This document shows, one piece after another, positions 1 through 6,216 of a DNA stretch of 6,330 nucleotides; positions within the stretch are counted from its first letter, which is position 1; each line of letters begins with the position of its first letter. The DNA is taken from contig CADCQU010000177.1 of assembly GCA_902803635.1 (NCBI GenBank), positions 1-6,330 on the forward strand, given 5' to 3'. Under the pieces are notes generated by a model. It had not been told where the DNA came from and searched no databases. It was given only the letters and a program-made list of their open reading frames with translations. The position numbers and the translations under genes were made by a program. This DNA comes from an uncultured Lachnospiraceae bacterium. GTDB taxonomy: Bacteria; Bacillota; Clostridia; Lachnospirales; Lachnospiraceae.

Positions 1-216
1 CGCGTCGAGGACGCCGACGCGCTTCTCCTTTGCGTTCGCAGCCACAGCCAGAAGGGCCGTCACGAGGGATTTGCCAACGCCGCCCTTGCCGCTCACGATG
101 CCGATCATCTTCTTGACGTTCGAGTTCGGGTTGGCCGGGGCGAGGAGGCTCTCCGCCGTACGGCTCGCGCAGTCCTTGCCGCAGGTGCTGCAGTTATTAT
201 TACATGATTCAGACAT
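1..216 (-). CDS. mrp: Mrp/NBP35-family Fe-S cluster carrier ATPase, N-terminal part (runs off the left edge)
   Basis: Only the first 72 codons are present. The start ATG (214-216) has AGGAGT 9-10 nt upstream. The protein begins with a cysteine cluster C5-x3-C9-x2-C12-x3-C16, followed by a short linker and a deviant Walker A loop GKGGVGKS at residues 43-50, then GVLDA at 68-72, the start of the switch/Walker A' segment. This combination is typical of the Mrp/ApbC/NBP35 branch of the SIMIBI P-loop ATPases, cytosolic dimers that bind a labile Fe-S cluster and pass it to apo-proteins. The N-terminal cysteines resemble the ferredoxin-like motif seen in many anaerobe Mrp proteins. The gene lies downstream of mscS, separated by repeats; an AT-rich stretch (217-259, GATAAT on the minus strand at 242-247) might hold its own promoter, but no convincing -35 is visible. 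A ParA/MinD-like partner is less likely because of the cysteine cluster. The C-terminal CxxC cluster site lies outside the window. Confidence 0.92.
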   Translation of the reverse strand, partial: MSESCNNNCSTCGKDCASRTAESLLAPANPNSNVKKMIGIVSGKGGVGKSLVTALLAVAANAKEKRVGVLDA

Positions 217-259
217 TTTGAGGTACTCCTATCAATTATTTATTATCCTTTACGTTGAA

Positions 260-317
260 CCCCTCTCCGTCACCGCCTCCGGCGGTGCCACCTCCCCCTC
301 AAGGGGGAGGCGAGAGG
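260..317 (+). repeat. GC-rich palindromic repeat, copy A (REP/MITE-like)
   Basis: This copy starts CCCCTCTCCGTC. It contains two perfect hairpins: CACCGCC/GGCGGTG (271-277 with 281-287, loop TCC) and CCTCCCCC/GGGGGAGG (291-298 with 303-310, loop TCAA). These are closed by an outer 6-bp stem, CCTCTC (262-267) with GAGAGG (312-317), giving a three-way-junction shape. Copy B (345-391) is a related unit in the opposite orientation, and copy C (398-429) repeats the right half of this one. No coding function is credible. From memory, similar sequences are common between genes in Negativicutes and other gut Firmicutes, but this is not verified here. No T-run follows the hairpins on either strand, so this is not a classical terminator, although it could stabilise mRNA 3' ends. 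Confidence 0.8.
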
Positions 318-344
318 AGCGGTGATTGTATGTTCGCTTACCAC

Positions 345-391
345 TTGGCTCCCCCTTAGGGGGAGCTGTCGGCGAAGCCGACTGAGAGGGG
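345..391 (-). repeat. GC-rich palindromic repeat, copy B (inverted relative to copy A)
   Basis: Read on the minus strand it starts CCCCTCTCAGTC, like copy A. It has the same two-hairpin plan with different stem sequences: GTCGGC/GCCGAC (368-373 with 377-382, loop GAA) and GCTCCCCC/GGGGGAGC (348-355 with 359-366, loop TTA). Stem positions differ from copy A in a compensated way, so the fold is kept while the sequence changes, which suggests that structure matters for maintenance or mobility. It abuts the stop codon of the mscS-like gene at 392-394. Together copies A and B face each other across a spacer of roughly 27 nt. Confidence 0.78.
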
Positions 392-1411
392 TTACGCCGT
401 GCCACCTCCCCCTGAGGTGGAGGCAAGAGATTTGGTATCTGCATTTGCATTTGTATTTATCCTGCCCGCGGTGCTGTCGGCAATGCTCTTTTCTGCATTT
501 GTATTTACATTCACCTTCACCGGGTTCATCCCGCGTTCTTCGAGCGTTCCCAGGTGCACATCCAACTGGTTGTATGCGATGGTGATGCCATTTGCCTCCA
601 GGGCGACCTTAATATTTTCAAGGAGGCGCCAATAAGCGGTAAAATGGTCGGCCTTGGAGGTCCAGGCAAGGAGCATGAGGTTCACGGAGCTTTCGCCAAG
701 GTCGTTCAGGATGACCTCCGGCGGGCGCTCGTGCATGACCTGTGGATCCCTGGCAGCCTCCTCCAGCATGACTTTCCGTGCGAGCTGAATGTTGTCCTCG
801 TAGGTAATGCCAACGACAAGCTCCATCAGCCAGTGGCCCTCCGCCGTCATGTTCGTGACGTGTGTGCGGAAAACCATGCCGCACGGAAGCGTGAGCGTCC
901 GTCCGCCGCGACCGCGAAGGATGACGTGGAACATCGAGATGGAAGCCACATAGCCCTCGGTGGAAATCCCGGGGAGGATGATGTAGTCATCCACGGCAAA
1001 AGCCCGCGTCAGCATGATGCTGATTCCGCCGATGAAGTCCTTCACAATGTCCTGCGAGGCAAGGGCGATGCCGGCCGTTATGGTCGTGAATACCGCTGTG
1101 ATGGTGCTGCTCTGGATGCCGATGAAGTTCACAAGGATTAGAACGAGAAAAATCCGAAACCCGAAACGAAGGATGGATGTGCCGTAGAGAAGGCCAGAAG
1201 TATCCAGGTCATTGTTTTTTTTCTTCGCATTCCCCATGATCCGTTCGACGATACGGTCGATCAGCTTGCAGGCCAGCACATAGACGATAATCGAGATGGC
1301 GAGCTTAATGAGGAAGCCAGCCACGTCGCCGAGGGAGACGCCGAAAAGCTTGCTGAAAGCATCGCCGAGCGAATCGAGTTTTAAAGTCTTTAAGATGACA
1401 TCAATATTCAT
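392..1411 (-). CDS. MscS-family small-conductance mechanosensitive channel with an unusual C-terminal tail
   Basis: 339 residues, predicted inner-membrane channel that opens under membrane tension to release solutes during hypo-osmotic shock. Hydrophobic segments lie at about 31-50 and 80-98. A pore-helix region rich in Gly/Ala follows at 101-131 (FTTITAGIALASQDIVKDFIGGI), then the beta domain beginning near AVDDYIILPG (139-148) and an alpha/beta cytoplasmic domain to about 288 (NQLDVHLG). The family core of about 286 residues is therefore complete. Residues 289-339 are an extra tail rich in Asn, Thr, Ala and Gly; its last residues come from palindromic repeat copy C. The start at 1409-1411 is the only Met before residue 60, but its ribosome binding site is weak (GGGAG about 15 nt upstream, or TGGA nearer), which may mean low translation or coupling to serA, whose stop lies 40 nt upstream. 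It is the fourth gene of the presumed operon and is metabolically unrelated to its neighbours. Confidence 0.9.
   Translation of the reverse strand: MNIDVILKTLKLDSLGDAFSKLFGVSLGDVAGFLIKLAISIIVYVLACKLIDRIVERIMGNAKKKNNDLDTSGLLYGTSILRFGFRIFLVLILVNFIGIQSSTITAVFTTITAGIALASQDIVKDFIGGISIMLTRAFAVDDYIILPGISTEGYVASISMFHVILRGRGGRTLTLPCGMVFRTHVTNMTAEGHWLMELVVGITYEDNIQLARKVMLEEAARDPQVMHERPPEVILNDLGESSVNLMLLAWTSKADHFTAYWRLLENIKVALEANGITIAYNQLDVHLGTLEERGMNPVKVNVNTNAEKSIADSTAGRINTNANADTKSLASTSGGGGTA
398..429 (+). repeat. Partial palindromic repeat, copy C, inside the 3' end of the channel gene
   Basis: The sequence GTGCCACCTCCCCCT followed by GAGGTGGAGGCAAGAG matches the right half of copy A (286-316) with a few differences. 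Its hairpin is CCACCTC/GAGGTGG (402-408 with 414-420, loop CCCCT). The left half of the unit, with the CCCCTCTC end, is missing. On the minus strand this repeat is read through by the channel gene and encodes its last dozen residues (about S328 to A339, including GGGG). Confidence 0.75.
446..507 (-). repeat. Pair of exact 14-bp direct repeats in the mscS tail
   Basis: TGCATTTGTATTTA occurs exactly at 446-459 and 494-507, 48 bp (16 codons) apart and so in frame. Each copy encodes NTNA in the channel tail (NVNTNAEK and RINTNANADT). The stretch is AT-rich with codons such as AAT, ACA and GCA, unlike the GC-ending codons of the rest of the gene, so it looks like a recent duplication or expansion rather than old channel sequence. 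Confidence 0.75.
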
Positions 1412-1451
1412 TTTTAAATTCCAAAGCTCCCTTACTTCCCATACCCCGCGA

Positions 1452-2609
1452 TCAGATCAGCCGCACCTTCAGCACGCCGGAAATCTTGCGGAGGCCTTCG
1501 AGGGTGGAGTCATCCACCTCCCCGTCCACGTCCATCAGGCTGTAGGCGTACTCGCCGCGGCATTTGTCAGCGAAGTTGGCAATGTTGATATTTGCCTCGC
1601 CGAGAACGCGCGTATACTGGGCAATCATATTTGGCACATTCAGATGCAGAATGCCGATACGCGCCTGGCCGGACTTCATGCCGAGGTCGCAGGCCGGATA
1701 GTTCACGGAGTTCTTGATGTTCCCATTTTCCAGATAATCACGAAGCTCCTTGACGGCCATAACCGCGCAGTTGTCCTCGGACTCGACCGTGGAGGCCCCA
1801 AGATGCGGAATCACGAGCGTGTTCTTCGCGTTCGCGACGGCGGGCGTCACGAAATCGGTGACGTACTTGCTGACCTTCCCGGTGGACAGGGCCTCGATGA
1901 GGGAGCTTTCCTCGACCAGGGCGTCCCGGGCGAAGTTGAGGAGGACGACGCCGTCCTTCATCAAGGCAAATGCCTCCTTGCCGATCATTCCCTTGGTATC
2001 GTTGGAGAGCGGGACGTGGATGGTCACGTAGTCGCAGTCACGATAAATGTCCTTGAGGTCGGTGACGTGGCGGATGTTGCGGGAAAGGTTCCAGGCCGCG
2101 TTCACGGAAATGAACGGGTCGTAGCCATAGACGTCCATCCCGAGATTGACGGCGGTGTTGGCGACCATGACGCCGATTGCGCCGAGGCCGATGATGCCGA
2201 GCTTCTTGCCGCTGATCTCGTGGCCGGCGAACTGTTTCTTCTGCTTCTCGACCTTCTTGGCAATGTCGTCCGTCTTCTCCTGCCTCTCCAGCCACTCGAT
2301 GCCGCCCACGATGTCGCGGGAGCCAAGGAGAAGGCCTGCGATGACCAGCTCCTTCACGCCATTTGCGTTCGCGCCCGGCGTGTTGAAGACCACGATGCCC
2401 TTCTTTGCGCAGACATCAAGCGGGATGTTGTTCACGCCGGCGCCCGCGCGGGCGATGGCGGCCAGCTTATCGGAAAACTCCATTTCCTTCATATTTGCGC
2501 TGCGCACAAGTATCGCGTCGGCATCCGGCGTGTCCACGGCCTGGTAGTTTTCGTCAAAGTAATCGGTTCCAACAGCGGCAATATTATTCAGGCAATGATA
2601 GGTAAACAT
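1452..2609 (-). CDS. serA: D-3-phosphoglycerate dehydrogenase, short ACT-domain type
   Basis: 385 residues, cytosolic. It should oxidise 3-phosphoglycerate to 3-phosphohydroxypyruvate with NAD, the first step of serine synthesis. An N-terminal substrate-binding half includes VRSANM (35-40) and RAGAGVNNI (54-62). The Rossmann fold carries GLGAIG at 141-146 with the ribose-binding acidic residue in YDPF (D164). The catalytic Arg is R228 (NFARDALVEE) and the catalytic His is H269 (PHLGAST). A C-terminal ACT domain of about 70 residues (317-385; LHLNVPNMIAQYTRVL, then GEANINIANF) probably gives serine feedback. There is no intervening domain, as is usual in the short form. The usual Glu of the catalytic triad is not evident: segment 252-265 (DFVTPAVANAKNTL) has no acidic residue after D252. 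The start has AGGAGG at 2615-2620, 5 nt upstream. It lies 67 nt after ilvB with no T-run terminator in the gap, and 40 nt before the channel gene. A different 2-hydroxyacid dehydrogenase activity is possible but less likely, given the ACT domain. Confidence 0.93.
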   Translation of the reverse strand: MFTYHCLNNIAAVGTDYFDENYQAVDTPDADAILVRSANMKEMEFSDKLAAIARAGAGVNNIPLDVCAKKGIVVFNTPGANANGVKELVIAGLLLGSRDIVGGIEWLERQEKTDDIAKKVEKQKKQFAGHEISGKKLGIIGLGAIGVMVANTAVNLGMDVYGYDPFISVNAAWNLSRNIRHVTDLKDIYRDCDYVTIHVPLSNDTKGMIGKEAFALMKDGVVLLNFARDALVEESSLIEALSTGKVSKYVTDFVTPAVANAKNTLVIPHLGASTVESEDNCAVMAVKELRDYLENGNIKNSVNYPACDLGMKSGQARIGILHLNVPNMIAQYTRVLGEANINIANFADKCRGEYAYSLMDVDGEVDDSTLEGLRKISGVLKVRLI

Positions 2610-2676
2610 TTTTTCCTCCTAACTAACACTTGCGGGCATTTTTCGTACGGCGAAACCGTCAGCTGCCCTCAATCCT

Positions 2677-4350
2677 TTAGATTTCAATATCGTCCTGGTC
2701 GAAGACCTCCTCGTTCGAGCGGCCGGCCGGGACCATCGGGAAGACCATGTCGTCGCGGTCAATCTGGCAGTCAATAAGGACAGGCCCGTTCGTCGCGAGC
2801 GCCTCGGCGATGACGGCGGGCGCCTCCTCGCGCGTAGTGATGCGAAGGCCCTTGACACCCAGCCCTTCGGCTACCTTCACGAAGTCCACGCCGTCATCGA
2901 GGACGGTCGCGGAGTACCGCTCGCCGTAGAACAGATGCTGCCACTGGCGCACCATGCCAAGGACGTGGTTGTTGAGGACCACCTCGATGATGGGGACCTT
3001 GCTGCGGGCGGCAGTTGCCAGCTCGTTCATGTTCATGCGGAAGCAGCCATCACCGGCAATGTTGATGACCGTCTTCTCCGGACGACCGTATTTTGCGCCG
3101 ATGGCCGCGCCGAGGCCGTAGCCCATCGTGCCGAGGCCGCCGGAGGTGAGGAATGTGCGCGGCTCCGTATAATCGTAATACTGCGCAGCCCACATCTGGT
3201 GCTGGCCCACGTCGGTCACAATGATGGCCTCGCCCTTGGTCTGCCGGCAAAGCTCTTCAATGACAAATGGCCCGGTCAGGGTCGTCTCGTCGTAGCGGAG
3301 CGGGTGCTTCTCCATGTTGGCAGCCACCCTCTGCATCCACTCTTCGTGCTTTTTCTCCTCTACCCGCGGAAGCACGAGCTTTAAGGCCTCGCGAAGGTCG
3401 CCGATCACCGTCGCGTCCACCGTGACATTCTTGTTAATTTCCGCCGGATCGATGTCAAACTGTAATTTTTTTGCCTGTTTGGCAAATGTGGCCGCCTTGC
3501 CGGCAATGCGGTCGGAGAAACGCACGCCCAGTGCGATCAGGAGGTCGCATTTGTGGACGGCGTAGTTCGCAGTCTTTGTTCCATGCATACCCAGCATTCC
3601 CATGTAATGCGGGTCATTTGCCGGAAACACGCCCTTACCCATGAGGGAGTCGCAGACCGGGATGTCGGCCTTGGCCGCGAGCTCGCGGACCTCCTGGTAC
3701 GCGCCGGAGGCAATTGCGCCGCCGCCCACGAAGATCATGGGCTTTTCCGCCTCGTTGATGAGCTCGGCGGCTCTTGCGATGTCCTCCTCCCGAATCGTCT
3801 CGGTCTTCGGCGCAACCTGTTCCGGCTCCTTCTTGGTATATTCCGTGACGGCCGCCGTCACGTCCTTCGTGATATCCACGAGGACCGGGCCGGGACGGCC
3901 GCTACGCGCGATGCGGAAGGCCCGGCGGATGGTGTCCGCGAGCATGTTCACGTCCTTCACAAGAAAGCTGTATTTCGTGATGGGAACAACGATGCCGGCA
4001 ATGTCCACCTCCTGGAAGGAGTCCTTGCCAAGAAGCGGCGTCCCGACGTTGCAGGTGAAGGCGACCAACGGAATGGAATCCATGTAGGCCGTCGCAATGC
4101 CCGTGACAAGATTCGTCGCGCCCGGGCCGGAGGTCGCGAGGCAAACACCGACCTTGCCCGTCGCGCGGGCGTAGCCGTCCGCCGCATGGGAGGCTCCCTG
4201 CTCGTGGCTTGTCAGAACGTGGTGAATTTCCGGATGCTTGTACAGGGCATCGTAGACATTGAGAATCGTCCCTCCCGGATACCCGAAGACGGTATCCACG
4301 CCCTGTTCCTTCAGGCACTCGATGACGATTTCCGAACCGGTAAGCTTCAT
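2677..4350 (-). CDS. ilvB: Acetolactate synthase, biosynthetic large (catalytic) subunit
   Basis: 557 residues, cytosolic, dependent on TPP, Mg2+ and FAD. It condenses two pyruvates to 2-acetolactate (valine/leucine) or pyruvate plus 2-oxobutyrate to acetohydroxybutyrate (isoleucine). Visible features: YPGG loop at 24-27; catalytic Glu E50 in SHEQGASHAADGYAR; SGPGATN at 74-80; FAD-domain motif RFSDRIAGK (277-285); TPP pyrophosphate motif GDGCF at 433-437 with NN at 460-461. Length and the RFSDR element fit the anabolic enzyme rather than catabolic AlsS. The frame is open upstream to 4440, but the start at 4348-4350 (MKLTGSEIVIE) is chosen because AGAAGGAGG sits 9 nt before it, because family members start this way, and because the upstream 30 residues overlap ilvD and are Arg/Pro-rich. 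It follows ilvD by 22 nt. No ilvN regulatory subunit is next to it; serA follows instead. Confidence 0.95.
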   Translation of the reverse strand: MKLTGSEIVIECLKEQGVDTVFGYPGGTILNVYDALYKHPEIHHVLTSHEQGASHAADGYARATGKVGVCLATSGPGATNLVTGIATAYMDSIPLVAFTCNVGTPLLGKDSFQEVDIAGIVVPITKYSFLVKDVNMLADTIRRAFRIARSGRPGPVLVDITKDVTAAVTEYTKKEPEQVAPKTETIREEDIARAAELINEAEKPMIFVGGGAIASGAYQEVRELAAKADIPVCDSLMGKGVFPANDPHYMGMLGMHGTKTANYAVHKCDLLIALGVRFSDRIAGKAATFAKQAKKLQFDIDPAEINKNVTVDATVIGDLREALKLVLPRVEEKKHEEWMQRVAANMEKHPLRYDETTLTGPFVIEELCRQTKGEAIIVTDVGQHQMWAAQYYDYTEPRTFLTSGGLGTMGYGLGAAIGAKYGRPEKTVINIAGDGCFRMNMNELATAARSKVPIIEVVLNNHVLGMVRQWQHLFYGERYSATVLDDGVDFVKVAEGLGVKGLRITTREEAPAVIAEALATNGPVLIDCQIDRDDMVFPMVPAGRSNEEVFDQDDIEI

Positions 4351-4359
4351 ATCTATTTT

Positions 4360-4367
4360 CCTCCTTC
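4360..4367 (-). promoter_or_regulatory. Ribosome binding site that fixes the ilvB start
   Basis: On the minus strand GAAGGAGG lies 9 nt before the ATG at 4348-4350. It sits in the 22-nt gap after the ilvD stop (4373-4375) and supports the short start over an upstream in-frame ATG inside ilvD. Confidence 0.85.
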
Positions 4368-4372
4368 TGGGA

Positions 4373-6043
4373 TTAGTTCTTCGGAATCTCCAGAACCGCG
4401 CCGCGGCTGCCGGAGGTGACCATCGCCGCGTAGCGGGCAAGGTACCCGGTCGTAATCTTCGGCTCGCGCGGCTGCCAGGCGGCCTTCCGCCTTGCCAGCT
4501 CCTCGTCGCTCAACTTGACATTGAGGGACTTCTCCGGGATGTTCACGCAGATCGTGTCGCCTTCCTCGATGAGGGCGATCGGACCACCAACGGCCGCTTC
4601 CGGGGAAATGTGTCCGATGGAGGCTCCGCGGGAGGCGCCGGAGAAACGGCCGTCCGTGATGAGCGCGACGGAGGAGCCAAGGCCCATGCCCGCGATCGCG
4701 GAGGTCGGATTCAGCATCTCGCGCATGCCCGGGCCGCCTTTCGGGCCCTCATAGCGGATGACCACGACGTCGCCGGGGTTAATCTTCCCGCCGAGGATGG
4801 CCTCGATGGCATCGTCCTCGCTATCGAAGACCCGCGCCGGGCCCTCGTGCACCATCATCTCGGGAACGACCGCGCTCTGCTTGACCACGCCGCCCTCCGG
4901 GGCGATGTTGCCGGAGAGAACCGCAAGGCCGCCCGTCAGCGAGTAGGGATTCTCGACCGGGCGTATGACCGCCGGGTTGCGGTTCAGGGCATTCTTGATG
5001 TTCTCACCGACGGTCTTTCCGGTGACGGTCAGGCAGTCAAGATCAAGGAGGCCAAGCTTCGAGAGCTCGCGCATCACGGCGTACACGCCGCCCGCCTCAT
5101 TGAGCTCGTCCATGTAGGTATGGCCCGCCGGGGCAAGGTGGCAGAGGTTCGGCGTCTTTGCGGAGTAATCATTTGCAATGCGCATATCCAGGTCAAAACC
5201 GATTTCATGGGCGATGGCCGGCAAATGCAGCATCGTATTGGTCGAGCAACCGAGGGCCATGTCCACGGTGAGCGCGTTCCGGATGGAGCGCTCGGTAATG
5301 ATATCGCGCGGGCGGATGTTCTTGCGGTAGAGCTCCATGACAGCGTTGCCGGCGTGCTTTGCAAGGCGGATGCGGGCGGAGTAGACCGCCGGGATCGTAC
5401 CGTTGCCGCGAAGCCCCATGCCGATGGCCTCGGTAAGGCAGTTCATGCTGTTCGCGGTGTACATGCCGGAGCAGGAGCCGCAGGTCGGGCAGCCGAACTC
5501 CTCGTACTCGTCGAGCTGGTCCTGGTCGATCTTGCCGGCCTGGAACTCTCCCACCGCCTCAAAAATGCTGGAGAGCGAGGTGCGGCAGCCCTTGACATGG
5601 CCCGGGAGCATCGGCCCGCCGCTCACGAAGACGGTCGGGATGTTGAGCCGCGCGGCCGCCATGAGAAGGCCGGGGACGTTCTTGTCGCAGTTCGGGATGC
5701 AGACCATCGCGTCGAACTGGTGCGCCAGCGCAAGGGCCTCGGTGGAGTCCGCGATGAGGTCGCGGGTCACAAGGCTGTACTTCATGCCAATGTGGCCCAT
5801 CGCAATACCGTCGCAGACCGCGATGGCCGGCACCATGACCGGGTAACCGCCCGCCTCCGCGACGCCGAGCTTGACGGCCTCGCAGAGCTTGTCAAGGTGC
5901 ATGTGCCCCGGCACGATCTCGTTGTAGGAGCTGATGATGCCCACAAGCGGCTTTTCCATCTCTTCCTTCGTTACACCCAGCGCGTTCCAGAGGGAACGGT
6001 GGGGAGCCTGCTGCAGGCCCATCTTCACTCGCTCACTTCGCAT
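4373..6043 (-). CDS. ilvD: Dihydroxyacid dehydratase
   Basis: 556 residues, cytosolic Fe-S enzyme. It dehydrates 2,3-dihydroxyisovalerate and 2,3-dihydroxy-3-methylvalerate to the 2-oxo acid precursors of valine, leucine and isoleucine. Signatures: VPGHMHL (44-50); [10 protein letters not shown] (75-84); NCDKNVPG (118-125) with cluster Cys C119 and the Mg-binding lysine K121; [18 protein letters not shown] (185-202); DGRFSGAS (464-471) with the likely catalytic base S468. The VPGHxHL form, lacking the TPCN cysteine of [2Fe-2S] homologues, resembles the oxygen-sensitive E. coli type; that is consistent with an anaerobe but is an inference. The frame is open to 6100, but the start at 6041-6043 ([17 protein letters not shown]) has GGGAGG 8 nt upstream, and the N-terminus then fits the family; the extra 19 residues would overlap leader structure. 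It is the first gene of the presumed operon, with its own promoter at 6188-6216. Confidence 0.95.
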   Translation of the reverse strand: MRSERVKMGLQQAPHRSLWNALGVTKEEMEKPLVGIISSYNEIVPGHMHLDKLCEAVKLGVAEAGGYPVMVPAIAVCDGIAMGHIGMKYSLVTRDLIADSTEALALAHQFDAMVCIPNCDKNVPGLLMAAARLNIPTVFVSGGPMLPGHVKGCRTSLSSIFEAVGEFQAGKIDQDQLDEYEEFGCPTCGSCSGMYTANSMNCLTEAIGMGLRGNGTIPAVYSARIRLAKHAGNAVMELYRKNIRPRDIITERSIRNALTVDMALGCSTNTMLHLPAIAHEIGFDLDMRIANDYSAKTPNLCHLAPAGHTYMDELNEAGGVYAVMRELSKLGLLDLDCLTVTGKTVGENIKNALNRNPAVIRPVENPYSLTGGLAVLSGNIAPEGGVVKQSAVVPEMMVHEGPARVFDSEDDAIEAILGGKINPGDVVVIRYEGPKGGPGMREMLNPTSAIAGMGLGSSVALITDGRFSGASRGASIGHISPEAAVGGPIALIEEGDTICVNIPEKSLNVKLSDEELARRKAAWQPREPKITTGYLARYAAMVTSGSRGAVLEIPKN

Positions 6044-6051
6044 TTGTGCAT

Positions 6052-6057
6052 CCTCCC
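6052..6057 (-). promoter_or_regulatory. Ribosome binding site of ilvD
   Basis: On the minus strand GGGAGG lies 8 nt before the ATG at 6041-6043. A nearer ATG (6049-6051) overlaps this region but opens only an 8-codon frame ending in TGA, so it is not the ilvD start. Confidence 0.85.
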
Positions 6058-6072
6058 TTTTCTCAAAACGGG

Positions 6073-6113
6073 CTGCCCTGCATTTGCCAAATACAGGCAC
6101 GGGCAGGCAAATG
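6073..6113 (-). promoter_or_regulatory. ilvD leader with two competing stem-loops next to the ribosome binding site
   Basis: In the transcribed leader, CATTTGCC (6106-6113, minus strand) is a perfect 8-bp inverted repeat of GGCAAATG (6081-6088), with a 17-nt loop. A second stem can form between CTGCCC (6101-6106) and GGGCAG (6073-6078). The arms are interleaved and share position 6106, so the two stems compete. They end about 16 nt from the GGGAGG. The structure could modulate translation or mark a protein site; no known riboswitch consensus is recognised, and no run of Leu, Val or Ile codons suggests attenuation. Confidence 0.4.
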
Positions 6114-6143
6114 AAATCGCTTCATTATTATTATTTAATACGG

Positions 6144-6173
6144 TGTGGAAAAACCAGAGAAAGCTTATCCACA
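6144..6173. promoter_or_regulatory. Inverted pair of DnaA-box-like 9-mers in the ilvD leader
   Basis: TTATCCACA lies on the plus strand at 6165-6173, identical to the strongest known DnaA box. TTTTCCACA, which fits TTWTNCACA, lies on the minus strand at 6144-6152. They face each other 12 bp apart and lie about 8-37 nt downstream of the predicted transcription start. An AT-rich tract (6121-6140, repeated ATT) lies next to the second box. The pair also makes a 7-bp RNA stem GTGTGGA/TCCACAC (6143-6149 with 6168-6174), so an RNA role is an alternative. There are too few boxes for a replication origin on this evidence. Confidence 0.5.
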
Positions 6174-6187
6174 CATCATAATTTCCA

Positions 6188-6216
6188 ATAGTACCGCAAA
6201 AGTAAAGATTTTTCAA
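6188..6216 (-). promoter_or_regulatory. Sigma-A-type promoter of the ilvD-ilvB-serA-mscS operon
   Basis: On the minus strand the -35 is TTGAAA (6211-6216; 5 of 6 matches), the spacer is 17 bp, and the -10 is TACTAT (6188-6193; 4 of 6). The region is strongly AT-rich on both sides. The predicted start near 6181 gives a leader of about 138 nt to the ilvD ATG. Confidence 0.7.

Noticed and set aside
260..391. Rho-independent terminator after mscS or a tRNA-like gene in the hairpin cluster
   Set aside because: Stems are strong, but no T-run follows on either strand, and there is no anticodon arm or CCA-type end; the units match each other as repeats instead.
250..450. Short ORFs through the palindromic repeats on both strands (66 to 87 codons)
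   Set aside because: Their translations are just the repeat read in various frames (Pro/Gly/Ser-rich), with no ribosome binding sites.
6044..6100. N-terminal extension of ilvD by 19 residues
   Set aside because: It has no ribosome binding site, whereas the start at 6043 has a good one and fits the family N-terminus.
6063..6125. A 20-codon leader ORF in the ilvD leader ([20 protein letters not shown])
   Set aside because: It has no ribosome binding site and no run of Leu, Val or Ile codons, so there is no basis for attenuation control.
4259..6181. A 640-codon open frame on the plus strand opposite ilvD and the ilvB start, and a similar 493-codon frame at 1296-2777 opposite serA
   Set aside because: Both are antisense to genes with clear family motifs; their translations are Arg/Asp/Val/His-rich without domains, and such long frames are expected opposite GC-rich codons.
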